A DNA stretch of 64,000 nucleotides from an uncultured Clostridia bacterium (lineage in GTDB: Bacteria; Bacillota; Clostridia; Christensenellales; Borkfalkiaceae): contig CANRKK010000001.1 of NCBI GenBank assembly GCA_947631195.1, positions 1 to 64,000 on the forward strand, in the 5' to 3' direction. Both the position numbers and the translations under genes were made by a program. Under the pieces are notes generated by a model. It searched no databases, was not told the origin of the DNA, and was given only the letters and a program-made list of their open reading frames with translations. Below are positions 52,639 through 61,849 of the stretch, piece after piece. Numbering within the stretch: the stretch's first letter is position 1; every line of letters starts with the position of its first letter.

Positions 52639-53486
52639 TGGACAAGCAGGAGCAGGCGGCCTTTCTGATAGAGGCAATGCCCTACATCAAAAAATATTTT
52701 AATAAGATTCTCGTTGTTAAATACGGCGGCAACGCAATGATCGACGATTCTTTAAAGAGTTCGGTTATGCGTGATTTGGTCGTTTTGAATTTGCTTGGAA
52801 TCAAAGTTGTGCTTGTTCACGGCGGCGGGCCCGAAATTACCGCAACCATTGAAAAAATGGGCAAGGAGTCGGTGTTTGTAAACGGTCTGCGTTATACGGA
52901 CGCCGAGACGGCCGAAATAGTCCGCATGGTGCTGGCAGGCAAAGTCAATAAAACGCTCGTCGATTTGCTTGAGCGGAACGGCGGTAAGGCCGTAGGGCTC
53001 TGCGGGCAGGACGGGCACATGCTTAAGTGTGAAAAACAGGACGAAAAACTCGGATACGTCGGAAATGTTGTGGAAATTGACACCACGGTAATTACCGATT
53101 TACTTAATCTCGGATATATTCCCGTAATTTCCACAGTCGGATACGACGATGACGGCAATATATATAATGTAAACGCCGATACCGCGGCCGCAGCTATCTC
53201 GGGCGCGCTCGGCGCGGAGAGTCTCATATTGATGACGGACATAAAGGGATTGCTTGAAAACAAGGACGATCCTTCGAGTCTTATCAAAAAAGTTTATGTA
53301 TCCGATATCCCCGCGCTCGTAAAGCAGGGAATAATATCCGGAGGCATGATTCCCAAAATCGAATGTTGCAAAGAAGCGATCCGCCGCGGCGTAAACAAGG
53401 TGTTTATGACCGACGGACGCGTAGCCCATTCTATTTTGGTTGAAATTTTGTCTGAACAAGGTAGCGGCACGATGTTTATCAATTGA
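52638..53486 (+). CDS. argB: N-acetylglutamate kinase
   Basis: This amino acid kinase family member phosphorylates N-acetylglutamate. The 282 residues show VVKYGGNAMID, VLVHGGGPEIT and VNADTAAAAISGALGAESLILMTDIKG. The N-terminal KxFNKxxVVKYGG with a helix before it is typical of the arginine-inhibited hexameric form, so feedback inhibition by arginine is likely (family knowledge). Confidence 0.97.
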   Translation: MDKQEQAAFLIEAMPYIKKYFNKILVVKYGGNAMIDDSLKSSVMRDLVVLNLLGIKVVLVHGGGPEITATIEKMGKESVFVNGLRYTDAETAEIVRMVLAGKVNKTLVDLLERNGGKAVGLCGQDGHMLKCEKQDEKLGYVGNVVEIDTTVITDLLNLGYIPVISTVGYDDDGNIYNVNADTAAAAISGALGAESLILMTDIKGLLENKDDPSSLIKKVYVSDIPALVKQGIISGGMIPKIECCKEAIRRGVNKVFMTDGRVAHSILVEILSEQGSGTMFIN

Positions 53487-53517
53487 CTGATTTATTTTTA
53501 AATCAGTCTTTATTTTA
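53485..53517 (+). terminator. Intra-operon hairpin between argB and argD
   Basis: The 9-bp stem gactgattt / aaatcagtc (53485-53493 / 53500-53508) with loop attttt is followed by tttatttt. It starts within the argB stop codon and looks like a terminator or partial terminator inside the arginine operon. Confidence 0.65.
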
Positions 53518-53535
53518 ATGCACGGAGGGCAGTAT

Positions 53536-54702
53536 ATGGATAAATCGCAAATAATCTCCGACGATAAAAATTTTATAGCAAACACGTACGCGCGGTTTAA
53601 TATCGTCGTAAAAGAGGGGCACGGCGCCAAAATAATAGATTCCGACGGTAAAGAATATATAGATTGCGCAACGGGCATAGGTGTAAATATCTTCGGGATC
53701 AACGATGAAGAATGGACGCATGCCGTCGTTGAGCAGCTCAAAAAAGTTCAGCACGTCTGCAACCTCTATTATTCCGAACCGCAGACGGAACTTGCAAAAC
53801 TTCTTTGTGAAAAAACGGGCGCAAAAAAGGTGTTTTTCGGCAACAGCGGCGCCGAAGCCAACGAATGTGCCATAAAAGTTGCGCGCAAATATTCCTATGA
53901 TAAATACGGCGAAGGGCGGTATGAAATAATTACTCTGAAAGACTCCTTTCACGGAAGGACTATGGCCACGCTTACGGCAACCGGACAAGACGCTTTTCAT
54001 AGGTATTTCGGGCCGTTTTTGGAGGGGTTCAGATACGCCGAGCCCGACTTGCATAGCATTATTTCTCAGTATAGCGAAAAGACCTGCGCAATAATGGTTG
54101 AAGTGGTGCAGGGTGAAAGCGGCGTAAACGAGCTTGACGGCAACATGCTGAAAAAGTTGGAGAGTTTTTGCAAGGAACGGGATATTTTGCTTATCTGCGA
54201 CGAGGTTCAGTGTGGCAACGGCAGAACGGGTTATTTGTATGCGTATGAAGCGTATGATTTGCATCCCGATATAGTTACGACGGCCAAGGGATTGGGCGGC
54301 GGTCTTCCGATAGGAGCATGCATGCTGTTTGATAAGTGCGAGCATACTCTTTCCGCAGGCGACCACGGCACGACATTCGGCGGAAATCCCGTGGCATGCG
54401 CGGGCGCCGTCAGCATTATCGGGAGAATCGATAACAGCCTTTTGCTTGAAGTCCGCGGCAAGGGCGCGTACTTAAAAAATCATATTTCGCTGATTAAAAA
54501 TGTTAAGAGAGTGAGCGGAATGGGGTTGATGATAGGAATCGAGACGAATAGACCCGCCCGCGAGATTGCGGAAAAGTGCTTGGATAAGGGACTTATAGTT
54601 TTGACGGCGCATAACAAAGTGCGGCTTTTGCCGCCGTTGAATATAACCAAAAACGAGATGAACGAAGCGTTAAGAATTTTGAACGAGGTGATATCGCAGT
54701 GA
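53536..54702 (+). CDS. argD: Acetylornithine aminotransferase
   Basis: The PLP-dependent class III aminotransferase. ATG 53536 is preferred (388 aa), since ggaggg lies 6 bp upstream and the track start at 53518 precedes that RBS. Motifs are FFGNSGAEANECAIK, FHGRTMATLTATGQ, LICDEVQCGNGRTG, and TTAKGLGGGLPIGA with the Schiff-base Lys, then DHGTTFGGNPVA. The stop overlaps argF (GTGA). Confidence 0.96.
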   Translation: MDKSQIISDDKNFIANTYARFNIVVKEGHGAKIIDSDGKEYIDCATGIGVNIFGINDEEWTHAVVEQLKKVQHVCNLYYSEPQTELAKLLCEKTGAKKVFFGNSGAEANECAIKVARKYSYDKYGEGRYEIITLKDSFHGRTMATLTATGQDAFHRYFGPFLEGFRYAEPDLHSIISQYSEKTCAIMVEVVQGESGVNELDGNMLKKLESFCKERDILLICDEVQCGNGRTGYLYAYEAYDLHPDIVTTAKGLGGGLPIGACMLFDKCEHTLSAGDHGTTFGGNPVACAGAVSIIGRIDNSLLLEVRGKGAYLKNHISLIKNVKRVSGMGLMIGIETNRPAREIAEKCLDKGLIVLTAHNKVRLLPPLNITKNEMNEALRILNEVISQ

Positions 54703-55601
54703 AACATTTATTGAAATTACAGGATTTATCGCGGGAGGAGATATTGTCTATACTCAATCTCGCAGACCAGCTCAAGTATGAGCGCAACCACGGGATAGCC
54801 AATAATTCCCTGAAAGGCAAAAAACTCGGAATGATTTTTCAAAAATCGTCTACGCGAACGCGCGTGTCGTTCGAAACGGGCATATATGAACTCGGCGGCT
54901 ACGGGCTGTTTTTGTCGAGCCACGACCTGCAGATAGGCAGGGGCGAGCCCGTCGAGGATACTGCGCGCGTTTTGTCCCGCTATTTGGACGGTATAATGAT
55001 AAGAACTTTTGCCCAAAAAGAAGTGGAAGATCTTGCAAAATACGGTTCAATACCTGTAATAAATGGTTTGACGGACTATGCCCATCCCTGCCAGGTGCTG
55101 GCAGATCTTATGACGATACGCGAATATAAGGGCAGTTTTAAAGGCTTAAAAATGACCTATGTCGGCGACGGCAATAATATGGCAAACAGCTTGATTGCGG
55201 GGGCCGTAAAGCTCAACATGGAAATTGCTGTAGCTTGTCCAAAAGGGTACGAGCCCGACGCAAAAATAGTTGAGTGGGCGCACAATAACGGTAAACTGAC
55301 AATAACCGAAAGCGTTGACGAGGCGATCGCGGGTGCGGACGTGCTCTATACAGACGTGTGGGCCTCTATGGGCATGGAGAGCGAAAAGGCCGTGCGGGAA
55401 CATGATTTTAAAGGGTATCAGATCAATTCCGTAAATATCAAATTGGCCAAGGGCGACGTTATGGTGATGCATTGTTTGCCTGCCCACCGCGGAGAGGAAA
55501 TAACCGCCGACGTGTTCGAGGCTCATGCCAATGAAATTTTTGATGAAGCCGAAAACAGGTTGCACGCGCAAAAGGCCGTTATGGTCAAATTAATGAAGTA
55601 A
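54699..55601 (+). CDS. argF: Ornithine carbamoyltransferase
   Basis: The enzyme makes citrulline from ornithine and carbamoyl phosphate, which is supplied by the CarA/CarB products next door. The 300 residues show KSSTRTRVSFETG (carbamoyl-phosphate binding), HPCQVLADLMT and MHCLPAHRGEEI (Cys at the ornithine site). The GTG start overlaps the argD stop. Confidence 0.97.
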   Translation: MKHLLKLQDLSREEILSILNLADQLKYERNHGIANNSLKGKKLGMIFQKSSTRTRVSFETGIYELGGYGLFLSSHDLQIGRGEPVEDTARVLSRYLDGIMIRTFAQKEVEDLAKYGSIPVINGLTDYAHPCQVLADLMTIREYKGSFKGLKMTYVGDGNNMANSLIAGAVKLNMEIAVACPKGYEPDAKIVEWAHNNGKLTITESVDEAIAGADVLYTDVWASMGMESEKAVREHDFKGYQINSVNIKLAKGDVMVMHCLPAHRGEEITADVFEAHANEIFDEAENRLHAQKAVMVKLMK

Positions 55602-55608
55602 GGGTATT

Positions 55609-56682
55609 ATGAAAAAAATAAAAGCATATTTAACTCTTAAAAACGGGAAACAATTTGTCGGATATCGCTTCGGCGCCGAAGGGGAAACGGTCGGCGAGCT
55701 TGTATTTACCACGGGCATGACCGGTTACATTGAAACTTTGACCGATCCGAGCTATTACGGGCAGATTGTCACCCAAACATTTCCGCTGATAGGCAACTAC
55801 GGCATGATTGCGCCCGACTGCGAAAGCAAAAAGCCGTGGGTTTCGGCCTATGTAGTCAGGGAAAAATGCGACAGCCCGTCCAATTTCAGATGCGAAGAAA
55901 CGCTTGATAAATATCTTAAAGATCACAATATTATCGGGCTTTACGATATAGATACGCGCGAGCTGACAAAAATAGTGAGGGAAGCCGGCGTGATGAATGC
56001 GGCGATCACGTCAAAGCCGCTTGTGGACTTTGACGGGTTAAACTCATTTACAATAAAGGACGCCGTCCGCAGCGTAACTTGCGGCGGCGTGGAATACTTC
56101 GGCAACCCCGACGGATATCGGGTCGTTGTCTGGGATTTCGGCGCCAAGGACAATATTATAAGAGAACTTGTAAAGCGCGGCTGTTATTGCATAAAAACAC
56201 CCTCATTTTATAGCGCGGAAGAGATTTTGGCTTTGAATCCCGACGGGCTTATGCTTACGAATGGCCCCGGGGACCCCGCCGAAAATATCGGGATAATTGA
56301 AAATATCAAAAAACTGGCGGGCAAACTTCCGATTTTCGGCATCTGCCTCGGACATCAATTGTTTGCGCTTGCCATGGGCGGAAAAACCAAAAAGATGAAG
56401 TACGGCCACAGAGGGGCAAACCAACCCGTTAAAAACGTTGAGACGGGCAGGGTATATATTTCAAGCCAAAACCACGGATATGAGGTTGTTGCGGCAAGCG
56501 TGCCTTGCGGCAGGCTGTCCTATGTCAATGCCAACGACAATACGTGCGAGGGGTTTGACTATCCCGAACTGAACGCATACACCGTCCAGTTTCACCCAGA
56601 GGCTTGCGGCGGACCGCAGGATGCCTCATTTCTTTTCGACAAATTTATATCCTGTATAAAGGAGAGCAAGCGCAATGCCTAA
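55609..56682 (+). CDS. carA: Carbamoyl-phosphate synthase small subunit (glutaminase)
   Basis: The class I glutamine amidotransferase subunit feeds ammonia to CarB. The 357 residues have the N-terminal domain LTLKNGKQFVGYRFGAEG, TGMTGYIETLTDPSY, and the amidotransferase domain with FGICLGHQLFALA (nucleophile Cys), plus FHPEACGGPQD (His/Glu of the triad). It overlaps carB by 8 bp, as needed for 1:1 synthesis. Confidence 0.97.
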   Translation: MKKIKAYLTLKNGKQFVGYRFGAEGETVGELVFTTGMTGYIETLTDPSYYGQIVTQTFPLIGNYGMIAPDCESKKPWVSAYVVREKCDSPSNFRCEETLDKYLKDHNIIGLYDIDTRELTKIVREAGVMNAAITSKPLVDFDGLNSFTIKDAVRSVTCGGVEYFGNPDGYRVVVWDFGAKDNIIRELVKRGCYCIKTPSFYSAEEILALNPDGLMLTNGPGDPAENIGIIENIKKLAGKLPIFGICLGHQLFALAMGGKTKKMKYGHRGANQPVKNVETGRVYISSQNHGYEVVAASVPCGRLSYVNANDNTCEGFDYPELNAYTVQFHPEACGGPQDASFLFDKFISCIKESKRNA

Positions 56683-59600
56683 AAGAGAAGATATCAAAAA
56701 GGTTCTTGTAATAGGTTCGGGACCCATAGTCATAGGGCAGGCGGCGGAGTTTGACTATGCCGGCGCGCAGGCATGCCGCGTGCTTAAAGACGCAGGAATG
56801 AACGTCGTGCTTTGCAATTCAAACCCGGCTACCATAATGACGGACCGCGCGCTTGCAGACGAAATCTATCTCGAGCCGCTCACAATCGACACCTTAAAGC
56901 GGATTATTATCAAAGAGCGGCCGGACAGCCTTTTGGCGTCGCTCGGCGGGCAAACTGGTTTGACTCTCGGCTGCCAGCTGGCGAAGTGCGGTTTTTTGGA
57001 TGAGTACGGCGTTAAGCTCATAGGCGTCAATCTTGAATCGATAGACAGGGCAGAGGACAGGGAACTCTTTAAGGAGACCATGCAGAAGATAAACCAGCCC
57101 GTAGTGCCCTCCGATATTGCATATTCGGTTGACGAATGTGTTACCATTGCCGAAAAAATCGGCTATCCCGTTATAGTCCGCCCCGCATATACGCTCGGCG
57201 GCGCGGGCGGCGGCGTTGCAAAGGATGTGGAAGAGCTGAGGCTGATAGCCCACAACGGGCTTATGTTGTCTCCTATAACGCAGGTGCTGATAGAGAAGTA
57301 CATAGGCGGATGGAAAGAGATAGAGTTTGAGGTTTTGCGCGACAGTGCGGGTAACGTTTTAACGGTGTGCTCAATGGAAAATTTTGACCCCGTAGGTATC
57401 CACACCGGCGACTCCATCGTTATTGCGCCTGCGGTAACGCTTTCCGACAAGGAATACCAGATGCTGCGCACCGCCTCGCTTAAAATAATCTCCGAATTGA
57501 AAATCGAAGGGGGTTGCAACTGCCAGTTTGCGCTCAATCCCGATTCGTTTGAATATTCGGTAATCGAAGTCAATCCAAGGGTGTCTCGGTCGTCCGCGCT
57601 GGCATCTAAGGCCACGGGTTATCCCATAGCAAAAGTTGCAACAAAAATTGCGCTCGGCTACACGTTGGATGAGATCAAAAATGACGTTACGGGCAAAACT
57701 TATGCCTGCTTTGAGCCTACGCTCGACTATGTGGTTGTAAAGCTCCCCAAATGGCCCTTTGATAAATTTTTATATGCCAAGCGCGACCTCGGCACAAGAA
57801 TGAAGGCTACGGGCGAAGTTATGGCCATAGGCACAAGTTTTGAAATGGCCATAATGAAGGCGGTGCGCGGCGCGGAGATTTCCGTCGGTACGCTGAATAT
57901 GCCCAAAATGGCCGAGCTTACTGACAGTGAGATAATGTCAAAGTTGCACGAGCTGACCGACGAAAGATTGTTTGTTGTATATCAAGCGATAAAGCGCGGC
58001 TTTTGCATAGATGAAATATATAAAATAACTAAAATCGACAGATGGTTTTTGCATAAACTGAAAAATCTTGCTGATTATGAGTTGGAAATAAGCGGCAAGC
58101 AGCTTACTCGCGGGCAATACTTGCAGGGCAAAAAAATGGGTTATCCCGACGTCGAGCTTGAAAAACTTTCAGGCCATAAATTGCCCGCGCACCGCAACGC
58201 CGTATTTAAAATGGTAGATACCTGCGGCGCAGAATTCGCCGCGCAGACCCCGTATTTTTATTCGACTTATGATGAGATAGGCCACGACGAGGCCAAACCT
58301 TTTGTTGTAAGAAGCACAAAAAAGCGGGTTATCGTTATCGGCTCGGGACCGATAAGAATAGGGCAGGGCATTGAGTTTGACTATTCGTCCGTCCATTGCG
58401 TTTGGGCTCTTAAACGTTTGGGATATGAAGTTATCATAATAAATAATAATCCCGAAACAGTTTCAACCGATTTTGATACTGCCGACAGATTGTATTTTGA
58501 GGCGCTGACCCCCGAAGACGTGCAAAACGTCATCGACATTGAAAAACCGTACGGCGTTGTTATAACGTTCGGCGGACAGACGGCAATAAAACTGTGCGGA
58601 TATCTCGATAAAAAGGGCGTGCGGATTCTCGGAACGCCCGCCGACAGCGTGGATTTGGCCGAGGACAGGGAAAGATTTGACGAACTTCTGGAGCAGTTTG
58701 ACATAGCCAGACCCAAGGGTCTTACGGTTATGACAAAGGAAGAAGCCGTTCGTGCGGCCGAAACGTTGGGTTATCCCGTGCTTTTGAGGCCCTCGTATGT
58801 GATAGGCGGGCAGAATATGACCATTGCCTTTACGCAAAACGATATCGAAAGGTATATGGACGTGATTCTTGCCCAAAAGATCGAAAATCCTGTTTTGTGC
58901 GATAAATATCTGATGGGCACCGAGCTGGAAGTAGACGCAATTTCGGACGGGGTTGACGTTTTGATCCCCGGAATAATGCAGCACATTGAGCGCGCGGGCG
59001 TTCACAGCGGCGATTCTATAGCCGTTTATCCCCCGTACAATCTTAGCGACGCGATGCTTAAAAAAGTGGTTGATATTTCAACCAAGCTCGCCGTCGCCTT
59101 AAAGACCAAGGGGTTGATAAATATCCAATATTTAATTTACCGCAACCAGCTATACGTGATTGAGGTAAACCCCAGGGCTTCGCGCACGATCCCCTATATT
59201 TCAAAAGTTACGGGCGTGCCCATGGTGGATTTGGCAACGCGGATTTTGATGGGGGCGAAGTTGAAAAAGCTCGGTTACGGCACAGGGCTTTATCCTTCAT
59301 CGCCCTATGTTGCCGTCAAGGTGCCTGTATTTTCCTTTGAAAAGCTGAACAACGTAAACTCTCAGCTCGGCCCCGAGATGAAGTCTACGGGGGAGGTTCT
59401 CGGTATAGGTAAAACTATAGAGGAAGCGTTGTTTAAGGGGCTTGTATCGGCCGGTTTCAATATGCAACATCCGGACAAGCAGCATCCTTCGGGCATCTAC
59501 TTTACCATAAATGACCAGGACAAGTTCGAGATAGTCAATATCGTTAAAAAATTTGCCGACCTCGGACTGACTTTATATGCCACAAAAGGAACGGCAAAAG

Positions 59601-60721
59601 TAATAAGAAGTATAGGTCTTGAATGTACCGACGTGGCGAGGTTGTCCACAAACGATGAAATTTTCAAACTCATGGACGAAGGCAAAATCGACTATATAGT
59701 TTACACAGGCAAAACCGATTTGGAATCGATAACCAACTATATGAGTCTTCATCACCATGCAATATTGCTCGGCATAACCGTTTTGACTTCGCTGGACACA
59801 ACTAACGCGCTTGCCGACGTTATTGCTGGAAGATATACGCAGTTTAATACCGAGCTTGTAGATATAAATAATTTGCGAAAGGAAAAGCTGAAGCTCAAAT
59901 TTTGCAAGATGCACAGTTGCGGCAACGATTATATTTTCTTTAATAATATGGATAACGCTATAACCTGTCCCGAATCGCTTGCTATCAATTTTTCCGACAG
60001 ACATTACGCTATCGGCGGCGACGGCATCGTGATGATGGAAAATTCTGGCGTTGCCGACGCAAAGGTGCGTGTCTTTAACCGTGACGGCAGCGACGGGGGG
60101 CTTGCGGCAAATCCCGTGAGATGCGTTGCAAAATATTTGTTTGATAACGGGATGATAAGTTCCGATACAATTACGGTAGAAACTTGCAACGGCGTGAAAA
60201 CTCTTACGGTCAATTCGTTTAACGGTAAGGCAAGTTCGGTGTCGATGAATTTGGGCGTGCCTGCAATTAAAAGGCAGGGAGAAATAGCCGTTCCGGATAG
60301 TTGCAAGGACTTGATTGGCGAGCGCAGCGGTTTTTACGGGATAACCGAGGTTGACTTCGGGAATCGGCATTTGGTTGTTTTTTGCGACAAAGTGGATGAC
60401 GTGGATTTTGAAAATATAGGACAATCTCTCACCGCGGCGGGCGTTATAAAAGACGGCGACTATATCGAATGTGTGCGCGTAGTAAATAATTTGACCTTAA
60501 AGATGCGCGTGTGGGAAAAAAGAAGCGGAGAAACACTGGCCTGCGGAACTGCGGCAGCTGCGGTTGCCGTGGCTGCGGTGGAGAACGGCTACTGCATAAA
60601 GGATAACGCAATTACCGTAAAATTGAAAGGCGGCGACCTTTTTGTGAATTATCATGCGGACGGCCACGTGGATTTGGACGGCATGGCCAAACTGTCATTT
60701 GAGGGTACGATAGAAATTTAA
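56675..60721 (+). CDS. carB: Carbamoyl-phosphate synthase large subunit fused to a DapF-like domain
   Basis: One uninterrupted 1348-residue ORF. Residues about 1-1072 are full-length CarB, with two ATP-grasp halves (VIGSGPIVIGQAAEFDYAG and VIGSGPIRIGQGIEFDYSS), NPRVSRSSALASKATGYPIA, NPRASRTIPYISKVTG, and a C-terminal MGS-like allosteric domain. Residues about 1073-1348 are a whole DapF (diaminopimelate epimerase) module: KMHSCGNDYIFF, DRHYAIGGDGIV, RVFNRDGSDG, and ETLACGTAAAA with the second catalytic Cys (Cys1290). In the first catalytic motif the expected MCGNG is LAANP, so that Cys is Ala1144. Standard CarB ends near 1070 and DapF is ~275, so this is a clean fusion. Whether the DapF part is active is uncertain. 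Confidence 0.93.
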   Translation: MPKREDIKKVLVIGSGPIVIGQAAEFDYAGAQACRVLKDAGMNVVLCNSNPATIMTDRALADEIYLEPLTIDTLKRIIIKERPDSLLASLGGQTGLTLGCQLAKCGFLDEYGVKLIGVNLESIDRAEDRELFKETMQKINQPVVPSDIAYSVDECVTIAEKIGYPVIVRPAYTLGGAGGGVAKDVEELRLIAHNGLMLSPITQVLIEKYIGGWKEIEFEVLRDSAGNVLTVCSMENFDPVGIHTGDSIVIAPAVTLSDKEYQMLRTASLKIISELKIEGGCNCQFALNPDSFEYSVIEVNPRVSRSSALASKATGYPIAKVATKIALGYTLDEIKNDVTGKTYACFEPTLDYVVVKLPKWPFDKFLYAKRDLGTRMKATGEVMAIGTSFEMAIMKAVRGAEISVGTLNMPKMAELTDSEIMSKLHELTDERLFVVYQAIKRGFCIDEIYKITKIDRWFLHKLKNLADYELEISGKQLTRGQYLQGKKMGYPDVELEKLSGHKLPAHRNAVFKMVDTCGAEFAAQTPYFYSTYDEIGHDEAKPFVVRSTKKRVIVIGSGPIRIGQGIEFDYSSVHCVWALKRLGYEVIIINNNPETVSTDFDTADRLYFEALTPEDVQNVIDIEKPYGVVITFGGQTAIKLCGYLDKKGVRILGTPADSVDLAEDRERFDELLEQFDIARPKGLTVMTKEEAVRAAETLGYPVLLRPSYVIGGQNMTIAFTQNDIERYMDVILAQKIENPVLCDKYLMGTELEVDAISDGVDVLIPGIMQHIERAGVHSGDSIAVYPPYNLSDAMLKKVVDISTKLAVALKTKGLINIQYLIYRNQLYVIEVNPRASRTIPYISKVTGVPMVDLATRILMGAKLKKLGYGTGLYPSSPYVAVKVPVFSFEKLNNVNSQLGPEMKSTGEVLGIGKTIEEALFKGLVSAGFNMQHPDKQHPSGIYFTINDQDKFEIVNIVKKFADLGLTLYATKGTAKVIRSIGLECTDVARLSTNDEIFKLMDEGKIDYIVYTGKTDLESITNYMSLHHHAILLGITVLTSLDTTNALADVIAGRYTQFNTELVDINNLRKEKLKLKFCKMHSCGNDYIFFNNMDNAITCPESLAINFSDRHYAIGGDGIVMMENSGVADAKVRVFNRDGSDGGLAANPVRCVAKYLFDNGMISSDTITVETCNGVKTLTVNSFNGKASSVSMNLGVPAIKRQGEIAVPDSCKDLIGERSGFYGITEVDFGNRHLVVFCDKVDDVDFENIGQSLTAAGVIKDGDYIECVRVVNNLTLKMRVWEKRSGETLACGTAAAAVAVAAVENGYCIKDNAITVKLKGGDLFVNYHADGHVDLDGMAKLSFEGTIEI

Positions 60722-61848
60722 TGATTTATTTAGATAACGCGGCAACAACCAAGCCCGACGTCGAGTGCCTGCAACGGGCCGAAAAATATCTCAGCGAAAA
60801 CTATTATAATCCTTCGGCCCTATATGCCGAGGGCTATAATATCCAACTTGGGCTCCGCGAGGCAAAAAAGAATATTCTCGCCACGGTTGCCGCATGCGGA
60901 AATTTTGATTTGATATTTACTTCTTGCGGTTCCGAGGCAGACAATCAGGCCGTATTTTGCGGAGGCAAGCGCGGGAATATAGTGACTACGCTCGGCGAAC
61001 ATTCTGCGGTTTTCAATGCGGCCAACGAACTTAAGCAGCGCGGCATGGACGTGCGGTTTGCCGCGTTGAACAGCGACGGAAGCGTAAATATTGACAATCT
61101 TTTGAGCTTGATTGACGAAAAAACTTCGATTGTTTCGGTAATTCACGTCAACAACGAAACGGGAGCGGTCAACGACGTAGCCGTCATTGCACAAAAGGTT
61201 AAGGATAGAAATCCCCGTGCGCTTTTTCATTCTGACGGCGTGCAGGCTTATGGCAAAATTCCTTTTGCGCTCACGAAAAATATTGATTTATATTCTGTAA
61301 GCGCGCACAAAATAGGCGGCGTCAAGGGAGTTGGCGGCCTTTTTAAGCGTAAAAATTTGGTTATAAAACCCTACATTTACGGCGGCGGGCAGGAAAGCGG
61401 ATTGAGAAGCGGCACGGAAAACGTGTTCGGAATTAAAAATTTTGAGTTTGCTGCCTTAAAAAAATATTCAAACATTTCCGACAGCTATAACAAAACGCGG
61501 ACATTGAACGACTTGCTGTGGGAAAAACTTGACAAAGAGCTCTTTACAAGAATTTCACCGTACGATAATTCGCCATATATATTGACCGTGGCGGCTGAGG
61601 GGCTGCGCGGCGAAACCGTATTGCATGAGGCCGACGACAACGGACTTATAATCGGCACGGGTTCGGCATGTTCCTCAAACGAAAAAAAGAGATATTCGCG
61701 CGTGATTCTCGCCTGCGGTATAAGCGAAACTATCGCCGACGGCGTGTTAAGACTTAGTTTATCGTCCGAAACAACTCGGGAAGACGTATGGCAGGCGGCT
61801 GAAATTTTGAACAGGATAGTAAAAAACAGAAAAGAGATAATGTTTTGA
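60721..61848 (+). CDS. Cysteine desulfurase (NifS/IscS family)
   Basis: The PLP enzyme takes sulfur from cysteine as a persulfide. The 375 residues contain IYLDNAATTKPD, HVNNETGAVND, the PLP Lys in SVSAHKIGGVKGVGGLF, the RSGTENV motif, and the catalytic Cys in GTGSACSSNEKK. It starts in the stop of the carB fusion (TAATG) and ends 1 bp before thiI. It is therefore the probable dedicated sulfur donor for ThiI, as NifZ is in Bacillus. Confidence 0.94.
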   Translation: MIYLDNAATTKPDVECLQRAEKYLSENYYNPSALYAEGYNIQLGLREAKKNILATVAACGNFDLIFTSCGSEADNQAVFCGGKRGNIVTTLGEHSAVFNAANELKQRGMDVRFAALNSDGSVNIDNLLSLIDEKTSIVSVIHVNNETGAVNDVAVIAQKVKDRNPRALFHSDGVQAYGKIPFALTKNIDLYSVSAHKIGGVKGVGGLFKRKNLVIKPYIYGGGQESGLRSGTENVFGIKNFEFAALKKYSNISDSYNKTRTLNDLLWEKLDKELFTRISPYDNSPYILTVAAEGLRGETVLHEADDNGLIIGTGSACSSNEKKRYSRVILACGISETIADGVLRLSLSSETTREDVWQAAEILNRIVKNRKEIMF

Positions 61849-61849
61849 C

